From Austropuccinia psidii (Eukaryota > Basidiomycota > Pucciniomycetes > Pucciniales > Sphaerophragmiaceae): a stretch of 64,000 nucleotides of DNA. The notes under the pieces are model-generated. The model was not told where the DNA came from, made no database searches, and saw nothing but the letters and a program-made list of their open reading frames with translations. This document shows, in pieces, positions 23,846 to 33,923 of this stretch; the stretch's first letter is position 1, and every line of letters begins with the position of its first letter. The DNA is taken from contig JALGQZ010000009.1 in assembly GCA_023105745.1 (NCBI GenBank), forward strand, positions 13,936,564 to 14,000,563, written 5' to 3'. The translations under genes were made by a program, and so were the position numbers.

Positions 23846-26278
23846 ATGTCAACGCCTTCACAACCACTTTGCATCGGGATGATTAATATTCGTATTCAAA
23901 TAAATAGTGATATAACCTTAAAGCCTGAGAATTCCCACTTAGGTTCTTGGATTATCCTATGGCACAATCAACAAAACATATTCGTATATCTCCCCAATCA
24001 CCAGCATGCTATTGGCTCTCTCCCGGGAACCCTTTCCCAAACGTTGATACCATTCCTTGGGGCACCAAAAACGTTCATGCACTGTGGTCCTGGTGGGGCA
24101 TGGATTGAAAATTGCCAATCCAATCCTACTCAAATATTATTCGTTGAGGGAGTATTTATGACTGATGCCAATGATCCCTCCTCATCTCAGAAACCCAATC
24201 TAGCATTGATGTTCTTCACATGGTATCCAAACATTCTATTCATAATGGAAAGCTTTCGAACACAAGATTTCAAGCTTAAAATGCCCAAAGAATATGACTG
24301 TACTACTCATTGTCAATGTCAACTCTTTACTCCGACATTTCCCGCTTCAAACTCGATGCCTGCTTCATATCCTGCTGTTTCATCATTGATTTCCAAGCAA
24401 AAACTGATACAATTACCCAGTGGATCAGACCTCCCCATGATAACCCCGCCCCATGCCATTATTCAAACCCCCCTCTTCCCTCATCAAAAGACCGGACTAG
24501 CTTTCCTCTGGGATCGAGAAATCCCCAATGGCCAATCAGCCCGTAACCTTTGGGCCACCTCACCCCCAGGATCCACTTTCAATGCCAGGCACATCATTAC
24601 AAACAAGGTCATTAGCTCATTTGAATCCCTTTCGACCAATACCCCTCTTGGAGGACTGCTCGCGGATGATATGGGATTAGGTAAAACCATTCAGGCCATT
24701 GCTCTAATTGGTACCTCCAAGGAGTGGATGATTGCAAACCCCCATCGCTCCACGCCCACCATGATCATCTGCCCCCCTCGCTTAATTACCAACTGGCAAT
24801 CAGAAATATCCAAGCATGCTCAGGCTGGAGCACTGCATGCCAAAATCTACCATGGTCCCACTCGTCACTCATTATCCCAAGCCGACATTTTAAAATATGA
24901 TATCATCATCACTTCTTACAATACTATCACCCAAGAATTTAAGCAAACCAATCCCTCTACATCATTCATTTTTCAAATCAATTGGCATCGTATAATCTTG
25001 GATGAAGCACAGTGAGTGGCTGAGCTTAAATGATTCAAATTACCTTTTATATCCAATAACCCTTTCCCCCTCTTATAGCTATATTCGCTCTCAATACACT
25101 GCCACTCACCGTGCCATTAATAGCCTCCTTTCATCCCGTCGAATATGTTTAACAGGCACACCTATTCACAACACCATTTATGACCTTTTGGGCATAATAT
25201 CATTCATCACTCAACCCCAGAGCGCCGATCAAGATAACTGGTCACCATTCATCCTGAGTAGTCTTTCAAAAGGTTGCAATGATATTTTGCATTTGGCATT
25301 GCGGCATTTAAGTTTGCGCCGCACCAAAACCACACATCTCGAATCCCTCCCCACTATTAGCCATCATTATGAGCTGCTCCCACTCAACCCGACCATGCAG
25401 CAAGAATATTCCATATTATATGAAGAATTCCTATCATCCAAAAGCAAAGGACCAGGAGAATCTTTCAGAAATATTAATAAGCTGCGAATATGTTGTAACC
25501 ATCACATCATGCTTAACACAATTGCGGAGGCGGAGTTGGAAGACCCCGAGGGCAGGAGCACTCAGGATAACTCCCCAAGAATCACATGAACTATTGTGGA
25601 TGTGGAAACATGCATGATGAGTAGTAAAATTGCACACCTCCTACAAAGCTTAATGAAGAACAAACAAACAAGGTGTGGTCCGACGAAATCGGTGGTTTAT
25701 ACCCAATGGACCCAATTTCTAGATTTGTGCGTTAATTCTTATATGCATCCATTACCAATTGACTCCATCTGACTTTTTTATATTGTAGAATTGGTATTGC
25801 TCTTGCCCATCACTCTATCCTTTCAGCACGAATTGATGGAACAATTACACCACGAGCGCAGGACAAGGCGCTTGAGAGTTTCTTCAATAATCCTGAATGT
25901 GAAGTACTCATTGCATCCATTGCCGCGGCTGGAACTGGCCTCAATATAACTTGTGCTAATATAGTCTATTTAATGGTGAGGGGCCCCCCAAAATTCTCCC
26001 CTGATTTTCGGACCTTGACATCCACATTTCCAGGAGCCCAATTGGAACCCAGCCATTGAGGCTCAGGCTGTTGATCGTCTACATCGTATTGGCCAACAAC
26101 GACCTGTACAGGTCATCCACTATATCACTCCTCATTCAGTTGAGGTCAACATGCGGAAGGTACCTTTCAAGCTCATCTTTCACTTGATTGTATTACTATT
26201 CTGAAATCCTTCCTTATGGGAATGCCATATTCCAATCACCAATAGGTCCAAGAAAAGAAACAATCATTAACTGCGTGA
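23846..26278 (+). CDS. SNF2-family ATPase, five exons, one in-frame TGA
   Basis: Exons 23846-25011, 25079-25726, 25789-25975, 26034-26159 and 26246-26278 join into a 719-residue frame whose only lesion is TGA at 25587-25589. Helicase motifs appear in order. Motif I is DDMGLGKT (K280). Motif II is completed as DEAH (386-389) by splicing across the first intron. Motif III is LTGTPIHN. Then come LRRTK, KSVVYTQWTQFLDLIGIAL, AAGTGLNIT (V) and DRLHRIGQQRP (VI). SNF2 ATPases move along DNA and remodel nucleosomes. Domain order resembles the Rad5/Rad16 branch, but I see no RING finger. The stop falls between the two ATPase lobes and could be a CGA to TGA change, which would inactivate this copy. It is divergent from the Zn2Cys6 gene and convergent with the next unknown gene. 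Confidence 0.82.
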
Positions 26279-26584
26279 GCCTTACTGATATTATATAATT
26301 TGTGATTGACAAAGTTGATAACTCCTGTTGACTCTGGCACAGGTCCACAATTATGAACACCATGAGCTGGATCGAACTTCTTCAATATTTCCTCAATGAA
26401 AATGAGCAATAGAGTATTATTGCAAGGGAGACGGTGATACATTTCAATTCATATTGTCTATATTCTAACATATTTAGCAAGTTGTTGCATCCTTAAGAGA
26501 TAATAATCAGATTTTATTACACCTGCACAAATAATTCACAAAATTTTAATTTGTCACAGTGCTATACCGTGACAAATTACTAAG
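26279..26584. other. Spacer between convergent SNF2 and minus-strand gene
   Basis: AT-rich 3' regions of two convergent genes. Nothing else is seen. Confidence 0.4.
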
Positions 26585-28646
26585 TTATTGCAGAGCATCA
26601 CCATTAGGCCTAATAACTGGCATGTCAAGTATCTTGAGGGCGCTAGTCTGCATCTTACTACAGCCTTTGAGCCAATCTTGATCAAATACCTGAAATGATA
26701 GGCCTTCCGGAATATCACCATCATCTGTCGATCGTAATTCTGGCAATCTATCAATAGTTTTTTTACCCTTTTTTTTAATCCGATTACAAAACTCTATGTC
26801 TCTATCCATTTTCAATACCAAATCATTAAATAACTGGGAGCGCCAGCGTAATCCCACTTTGCGGTAAACTTGACGGCCATTTTCCAGTATTTCCTCAGTA
26901 TCTGAGCATACTCGAGGGTCATTGAATTGTGATGCTAGGATGGGAAATTTAGCCGTATCACACCATTCACGACGGCGCTCACAGGTCTGCACATAATCAA
27001 GTAGATCATCATCAGACTTGGTCCACAATGAAGAAGAGATACAGTAACTAACTCTTTGACGAATCTTCGCGAGCTTTTGATTCTCCTTCTTTTTAACCAA
27101 ATACTCCGCATCCTTTTGAATAGACTTCCATTCTCTTTTCAAATAAGTGAAATATCGCTCCATTAAAGCCGCCACGACCCCATAGTTGTTATGATCCTTG
27201 TTCCAACAGTAGGGATGATACTCAGTGCTGACAAGTGCGAGACGGAATGTACGGTAAAACACCATAGACATCAGCTCGTTAAACGGATGTTGCCATGAGC
27301 TCTCCCAGTCCCAAGTGAATCGCTTTAGTCCTAGCTTGTGGAGCTCATTTTCGCAGTAGCTTTGGAAACCCTGAGACTGAACCTGTGTTGATGGCTCATT
27401 GAAAACATCCTCGGGGACATAACCGAGATGACCAGCCACTTGAATTGCAATTTCACGCTCTTCTGTGCTGGGTGGTGCTGGTAGTGAGGAAAAATCCTTA
27501 TCCCTAACTTTGAGTAGGAACAGGCAATGTGCGTGTACTGCTGATCTCATTCCATGGACATTCTCTGGAAGTTCTGCCTTCAGCCATTTTTGTTGCTCCT
27601 TCTGGCTTGCACGTTTCGCCACATTGTGAGCTTTGCGGGCCTGGTTCCTTTGCTGTCTGACCTCGGATTGTTCAAGCATACTCTGGGCAAGGCCCAGCTG
27701 AGGATGGGTGAACTCACTATTTGATTGAGTGCCTTGCTCATGCGCGGTGAAATTGTCCCTCGTTGGTTCATCATTTCTTTCACTTTGAGTCGGAGACATG
27801 TTCTCATCCTCATCATCCACCATTCTTTCTCTTGATGTACTGGCATGACCCGTTCTTGGTTTGGAGGCATATGGATGATGACGTCCAGTGACTTTCTCTT
27901 TATGGACCAGAGGTGAAGACGCATAAAGTTCATCCCCTGCCATGCAAATCATCAGTTAACACATCAAAACATTAATGAAGACTGGTGATACTCACGATCT
28001 TCAATTGGCTCCTGAGATCGGACTGACTTGCTTTTAGGTGCCATATCTAACCCATGAAACAAACATATCAAATTGTGAATAAGTTTCTACTCCAAAATTC
28101 AAATGACTTACTTTGATGAAGCGTCAATACTGGATTTCCCTCCGACAGACCGCTCCAAGAGACATTTTCCAAAGGTCTTTTTCATCGCCCCCCATCCACG
28201 CGCCTTTCATCACCCACATGAACCTGAGATCCTGATGGAATATTGAGGGTTGGCTGTTTACTTTGGCCAAAGGGATCCTGGGATGCGACTGGATTCCGAC
28301 CGGGATTAAGGAGGAACTCACGTGGAAATTTTGATTGGGGATTAGCATGTGATGAGATTTGAGGTGTGCCTTCTGGCCCCTGAGACACATGAATTTGTGT
28401 ATTAGTGGGATTCGGGGGAATTGGAGTGACGGAAATATTTGGGATCAACCAAGTGCTTGAAGTTGGAGCCTTTGGATTGCCCACATCAATGTTAAGACCT
28501 GATACATTCATTGAGGATGCGATAGGGGTTGTGAGAGGAATGTTGGGACTAAATGGTGACTGTGTTTGAACATATTCTATGCTAGATTCACTATTTGAGT
28601 CATGAACAGAACCTGAACGGGATTTATGTGACTTGAAAGATGACAT
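26585..28646 (-). CDS. Unknown three-exon CACTA-borne gene with one in-frame TGA
   Basis: Minus-strand exons 28646-28112, 28046-27996 and 27936-26585 are joined by GTAAGT and GTGAGT donors and keep a single frame of 645 codons before the final stop. The one interruption is TGA at 28182-28184, next to a G-rich run. The N-terminal third is low-complexity, rich in Ser, Pro and Asn. The middle is basic and probably coiled (QRNQARKAHNVAKRASQKEQQKW). The last 300 residues look folded, with conserved-looking HPFNELMSMVFYRTFRLAL and HPYCWNKDHNNYG, but I recognise no family. It faces the transposase head to head across 960 bp, so the two may share control, as second genes of CACTA elements often accompany the transposase. 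Function is not known. Confidence 0.65.
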
Positions 28647-29606
28647 AAGGGCCGAAAAAGTACACTAATATTTTTAACTAGATAAAACACCTCAGTATTA
28701 TGATAAAATAGAGTGATATGAGATGAAATCTTTTCAAATTTAGAATAGAGAAATTCTATGAATAGTTGGAACTAAGTGTTGTGTGGAAGTCGGATAAGAC
28801 TCTTTTGAGGAGAATCCTCCCTGCCTCCTCTTGAGCTCCTCTGCTTTTGTCGGAAACCACCCTGCAAGGCCTACCAGAATATAATGTGATATTTCCTTGA
28901 TCTGAAAGGGGACCCATCATCCATAAGTAATCATATTTGGTAACATTTCCGCCTCCCTATTGTCACATTTTGTGAATTATCCAAACTGCCAATATATGCA
29001 TTGAAATTCCACAACATTGTACATCTGTAAAGGGGTATATTCATGAAGGATTTACCCACAAAAGAGACATCACCTTTTCACGAAAGGCAAGACAATCCAA
29101 ATCACATTCCAACTGATTCAAAGCCCACCGCACTCAAACCAAATACCAAGACTTTAGCTGCACTCCACCCCCTTATGTAATAGAGTTATATAGTTATGTC
29201 TGTAATAAGGTTTAAACCATGTACGATGGCGTGCCAGCGTACATGGGTTAAATGTTAATCCCCTCAATTCAATGGTAACACTTCACTAATGGAACCCCCT
29301 CAATGGTAAAACCCGCACTATCACAATGTGTAAATAAACTAGAATATGTATGAGCATTGAGCAGCATGGCATTTTACCCAATTAAACGCCTAACCAATTC
29401 CGCCATCCAGATGAGACATGTTAAACTTTATCCACTGCAGCTCATGCTCCATTACAAATGGGATAAAATCCTCAGCTGGCTCAAATCATCTCCCCCTTCA
29501 TAAATAATCACTGAATTTTATTTCCAATTAATAACACTCCTAAACACTTTCACATCAACCATAGATATTTATACACAAACCAACCGTACTCCCAATTCCT
29601 GCAACA
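28647..29606. promoter_or_regulatory. Divergent intergenic region of unknown gene and transposase
   Basis: There is no coding region. It carries palindrome P6 at 29219-29244 and is the expected promoter region for both the minus-strand gene and the transposase. No clear TATA pair could be assigned. Confidence 0.4.
29219..29244. repeat. 26-bp palindrome set, member P6
   Basis: ATGTACGATGGC, centre GT, then GCCAGCGTACAT. Arms pair except at one position, and two more outside bases pair (CC/GG). It lies 363 bp before the transposase ATG. Confidence 0.78.
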
Positions 29607-32600
29607 ATGACAACCCGGCCCTATTCCTCAATGCGTATATGCATGTGTCAACACTGCTCAACTCAAACACACTCTTCCCCTGAGGGTGATAAGCAAGGAG
29701 TTGCCTTCACACCTTTCCAATATAAACAGCACATTAAAAAGCTCAAATCAACCCTTGCACCCAAATCTCTTCCAAACATCCCTACTTCTGCATCAGGATC
29801 TGGGTGCCCACAAATTCTATTGGATCAAATCTTCCCAGCTGATTATTCACGTTTGACCCAAAGCACTTTCCCAACTGCAGCGGGTCTCAATTCATCTGCA
29901 CAGAAACCATATAGTGGCAGTCAAACCCTTCCCCCACAAGACCTAGGAATGATAATATCTGCCATTCTATCATTAAGGTATAATTTACCCCGCAGGGCTT
30001 CACGCATACTCAACCCCGCCCTGAACCTGCTGATCAAGTCCAGTATCTCAAGCTCAGCTGGTCCCCCCGCTCCTGCATTCCATATACCTCAAGATCTGAG
30101 TACCATATTTGAACATCTCCAATTGGAGCCAGTGATTCAAAACTATATATGTTGTCCTCAATGTTTCTCTCTTAATGGCCTTACTGAATCAGTAACAACT
30201 GACCAACCCCACTGTCAACGCCATAATGACCCAAATGATCATGATCCCCCTTGCACACAATCATTAGGCAAATTCATCTATTCATCTGAACCCCACACCC
30301 AAAACACAACCAACATGAAGCAAAAATTTATACCAACAAAACATTTCATTTATCAACCATTCAAAAATTGGCTTGCCAGATTTCTCCAGCGGGCTGGAAT
30401 TATGGACATTCTGCATCAACATCAACAATCCCAAACTCCCGAAGATTCCCCAAAACGTGACGTCTGGGATGGATTGGTCTGGAGACGCTTCACTGGCACT
30501 AGAAATATCCATGACCCCCCATTCATGTCCATTCCTGGTGCATTGGCCTTCTCCATATATGTGGACTGGTTTAATGCACATGGAAAGTCAACCCGGTTGG
30601 CTAGCATTGGACCTATCATGCTTATTTGTCTTAATCTCCCCCCAAGTGAAAGATTGAAGCCTGAGAATGTCTATGTTGCAGGAATCATCCCTGGTCCGAA
30701 GGAGCCAACTGCGCTTCAATTGAATTATCTATTAATGCCACTCATCAACGAGCTCAAAGAGCTATGGCAGGGTTACCATTTTGCACCCACCTCAACAGGT
30801 CCATCAGGATCCTTTATCCGTGTTGCCATCCTCACAGCCATTGCGGATGTGGTTGCCATGCGCAAGCTTACTGGATTTATTTCCCATTCAGGAAACCACT
30901 TTTGTAATTTTTGCACCATTCACAAAGCTCAAATTGAAGAAATTGGTCCTCAATTTCACTACACGCACTCATACCAAAGTCATAAATCAACCATTGCCAA
31001 ATGGCTTCGGGCAACCCCACAACAAAGACAAGCAATTTTCTCTGAGTATGGAGTGCAATATTCAATTTTGGAAGACCTTCTGTATTGGGATGCAACCAGA
31101 ATGGTTAATCTTGACATAATGCATAATTTAATACTTGGAATTTTGAAGGATCATGCAACTTTCAAATTGTGCATTCCAGAGGCAAAATCAAAAATTTACT
31201 TCAGGTCCCGCAGGAAATCCAATGACACCAACAGTTCAGACTCAGATTCCAAGACCTCCAACAGCTCTCTTGATAAAATCACATTGAGAGAGGCCCTCTC
31301 CCTGAGAAGAGACGCAGCAAAAATAATAAATGAGCCACTCCCCACTACTTCCACCCGAAAAAACTACTTCCCAATGCCCACCCCTAACACAGAACATCCA
31401 TCTAGTGGTTCTGCGGAGATTCCTTCATTTGATGCCGATTACATCCCCACTTCTGAAATACCCTCTGAATTGGATATCACTGCACTGAGTGATCACCAGA
31501 TCAAGGGTGAGGCTCTTGAGCATCTCCGACAAATCATATCTGAGACCATAATTCCCTCATCATGGACAAGAGTTCCCCGCAAAATGGGTTCCCCCTCTCA
31601 TGGTAGCTTAAAAGCCGCTGAATGGGCTCTCTTATATAAGGTCTATATTCCATTTCTAATGCTCAGTCAACAGATGTCATTAGATGCACACCAATCTGCC
31701 AACACTCAAAGAAAAATGGGTCAGTCAGAAGAACTTGCAAATGAACTAGCCAAGAATACATTCCATTTGATTAGTGCTATCAACATTGCCACAAGCTGGA
31801 CTGTTTCAATAGATGATGCGACTGCATTTGCTGAACATTGGAAAAAATTCCGCCTTTCCAATCAACACCTGTTCCCAAAACAGAAAAGTAAACCAAATCA
31901 TCATTTTGCTGATCATATTCCCGAACTCTTCCACCGTTGGGGCCCAGCACAAGCCTCAGCCACATGGGGTTATGAGCGCTTGATTGGAGTATTTGCAAAG
32001 ATGCCAACAAATAACAAGATATGTACGTCAATTAATAAGATCAATATATTCACATTGATGAAACACCTGAACTGAATAAGACTAACTTTTTGCAACTCTG
32101 AATAGATGATATAGATAAAACCTTACTTCAACATATCTGTCGATGTTCCAACCTTTCCGTTCTCCTGAAATCCCCATCTGTGCCATGTGAAATAAAAAAT
32201 CTTTTCGAATCACAGCCACCTGCCGTGTTCAATCACCATAAATATAACAAGCCATCCCGCCATGACCAACAAAATTATGCTTGCCTGGTTGAGTACTTAC
32301 AGAATTTTCATTCCACAAGGGAAGTAGTTGATTGGATCAGCTTAGACACTACCATGCAATCCACAAGTCCTCCCACTTCAAGGATTGTCTCACCTTGGTA
32401 TTTTCCAGTCTCAAACATTAATATTGGGAACAATATATTTTCAACTGAATCCAAAAATATCAGCAACAGTGTGATATGTTTTCTGAGGGGCAACTCACGA
32501 CAATTTGGTATTATTGATAGCATTTTCAAAGTCTCTGAGCCATCTAGCATACTGAATAATAACTTTCTGATTTTAAAAACTTTGAAGATTGATGTGAATT

Positions 32601-32767
32601 TCCTACCAGATTGGCCGTATCTCAATATTTATAAAGCTGTTGGTTTTGATGATGGACACTTGATTATATCAGAAGAAGAAATAGAAGGTAACTGTGGATT
32701 GTATGATAACAAAGCTCTGTCATGTGGACTGCTTGTAATGATAAAGCCGTTATTTCATGATATTTAG
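29607..32767 (+). CDS. CACTA (Tnp2-like) transposase, intact
   Basis: Exon 1 is 29607-32022 and exon 2 is 32106-32767; the intron 32023-32105 has GTACGT and ATAG ends. The joined frame is 1,025 residues with no stop. An N-terminal zinc-binding pattern (CMCQHC) is followed by DVWDGLVWRRF and YVDWFNAHGKSTR. Then comes the hallmark Tnp2 block GIIPGPKEPTALQLNYLLMP with INELKELWQGY, then KLTGFISHSGNHFCNFC, NLDIMHNLILGILKDH and, near the end, HIPELFHRWGP with YERLIGVF. These blocks match the Transposase_21 family, whose DDE-type catalysis cuts at the CACTA ends. Acidic residues in the DWF, DIMHN and ERLIG blocks are candidate catalytic positions. It lies nearest the right TIR and is the enzyme expected to have moved the element. 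Confidence 0.87.
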
Positions 32768-33030
32768 TCTACAAAAATGCAAATCTCTCAGATTCATTAG
32801 CAATTTTGCTAGTGAAATAATTGCCTCAAAATTTAGTGACAGAGACATGCCATTGTGACAAGCAAAGCCCATTATTTCACATTGCCACAAAGAACTTACT
32901 ATTTTGACATTGGGTACAGTGTGAATAAGCCAAGTCCAATGATCAAATGACCCACACACTCACCTTTCATAGCATCCAAAATTTCTAACTGCGCCATCAT
33001 CATGTTGGAAGCGGAATCGGCTTTTGCGTA
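32768..33030. other. Transposase 3' region
   Basis: No gene is recognised. It leads into the right subterminal minisatellite. Confidence 0.4.
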
Positions 33031-33320
33031 CCCACACCCGCATGTGCACCCGCACGCGCCAATGCACACGCCCACGCACCCGCACACGCCAATGCACACG
33101 CCCACCCACCCGCACACGCCAATGCACACGCAAACCCACCCGCACACGCCAATGCACACGCCCACCCACCCGCACACGCCAATGCACGCGCAAACCCACC
33201 CGCACACGCCAATGCACACGCCCACCCACCCGCACCCGCACACGCCAATGCACACGCAAACCCACCCGCACACGCCAATGCACACGCAAACGCGCCCGCA
33301 CACGCCAATGCACACGCACA
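33031..33320. repeat. 30-bp minisatellite, right subterminal
   Basis: About nine copies of a 30-bp unit begin AATGCACACG and end CACCCGCACACGCC. Units with CCCACCCACC alternate with units with CAAACCCACC, giving a 60-bp higher-order repeat. His/Thr/Pro and Cys/Val/Gly frames across it are artefacts. It mirrors the position of the left minisatellite. Confidence 0.9.
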
Positions 33321-33533
33321 CTTCATGGATGACCTGGTGAAGTCAAACCCCCCGCCTACATCAAAACTGGCTGAAGGACATCTTTGATGTGTGTGTGTGC
33401 AAACAGGCGGGTCTGGTGTAATTTTTACCAATCATCGGATGGTTGTGGGATGATCAGGTGGTGAGGAATCTGAGTTGAAGGCACAGGGGAACCAATATTA
33501 TTGGATGTCACAGGATTTGGTGTAAGACCAGAG

Positions 33534-33553
33534 TGTGACGTGTGCTTGACGTG
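33534..33553 (-). repeat. CGTCA subterminal motifs, right end
   Basis: TGACGTG and TTGACGTGAG lie just inside the right TIR. On the minus strand they read CACGTCA, matching the left-end motifs in mirrored order. Confidence 0.45.
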
Positions 33554-33574
33554 AGCTCAACTTTTATCCTGCTT

Positions 33575-33620
33575 GATGTGAAGTCAATCGCCGACGATTG
33601 ACACGAGATTCGCCCCGGTG
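33575..33620 (-). repeat. CACTA right terminal inverted repeat
   Basis: Read on the minus strand from 33620 it starts CACCGGGGCGAATCTCG. It contains the perfect dyad GTCAATCG-TCGG-CGATTGAC. It differs from the left TIR at five positions, every one a CpG transition. Confidence 0.9.
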
Positions 33621-33623
33621 AGA
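33621..33623. other. Target site duplication AGA, right
   Basis: It matches AGA at 12660-12662. Confidence 0.75.
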
Positions 33624-33688
33624 GGAACACCCCTGTGGCCAACGTACTCATTTCAAACCATCAATAAACCTAATTGAAATCTGAGTTT

Positions 33689-33923
33689 TATTGCCACACT
33701 TTCTCTACCACCCATTGATTTGGTTTTACCAATTGGCTTCAACTCTTTCACCACTTCTGTAGCTTTCAGCTCAAAATGCGAAGCAAAGCAACAAGTTGCC
33801 TTCTTGGCTTGCCAAGCACTTTCTGAACTCCATTTGCCCCCAACCCTTTATAACCTTACCAAAACTGTTCCCCCACAAGATCTTATTGAAACTCAAGAAC
33901 AAAAACCTTCTCAACAGTCATGA
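33689..33923 (+). CDS. Dicer-like dimerisation-domain exon, partial
   Basis: The frame reads ATLSLPPIDLVLPIG, then SSKCEAKQQVAFLACQALSE with LHLPPTLYNL. This resembles the Dicer dimerisation (atypical dsRNA-binding) fold: a TLP-type strand, then SKK-AK--AA--AC--L and a Leu-rich end. A plausible splice acceptor (CTGAG) lies just before it. The frame stops at TGA 33921-33923 and I find no RNase III domains nearby, so it is either one exon or a remnant. It begins about 70 bp from the right end of the CACTA element. If real, the transposon entered or abuts an RNA-silencing gene. Assignment is by eye and uncertain. Confidence 0.35.

Larger units (their letters stand above)
12663..33620 (+). mobile_element. 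21-kb CACTA (EnSpm/CMC) DNA transposon with TET/JBP and SNF2 cargo
   Basis: The element spans 20,958 bp. Both ends start CACC(A/G)GGGCGAATCT and match over 46 bp in inverted orientation (41 identities). AGA stands immediately outside each end, matching the 2-3 bp duplication of CACTA elements. Inside are six multi-exon genes: unknown (14098), TET/JBP (16916), Zn2Cys6 (20794, minus), SNF2 (23846), unknown (28646, minus) and a Tnp2-like CACTA transposase (29607). There are also three minisatellites and six related 26-bp palindromes. Base composition is richer in GC and CpG than the DNA on both sides. Orientation is given by the transposase. A large CACTA element carrying a TET/JBP gene fits the known link between these oxygenases and fungal DNA transposons, but I do not recall this exact gene set. 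Confidence 0.88.

Noticed and set aside
13616..29244. Palindromes as Helitron 3' hairpins
   Set aside because: No CTRR end follows them, no Rep/helicase is present, and they occur between genes rather than at one terminus.
29607..32767. KDZ or Plavaka transposase instead of CACTA Tnp2
   Set aside because: The IIPGPKEP, LPLINELKELW and DIMHN blocks, together with the CAC-type ends and 3-bp duplication, fit CACTA Tnp2.
32960..33431. His/Thr/Pro-rich and Cys/Val/Gly-rich frames of 100-143 codons
   Set aside because: These are translations of the 30-bp minisatellite in different frames.
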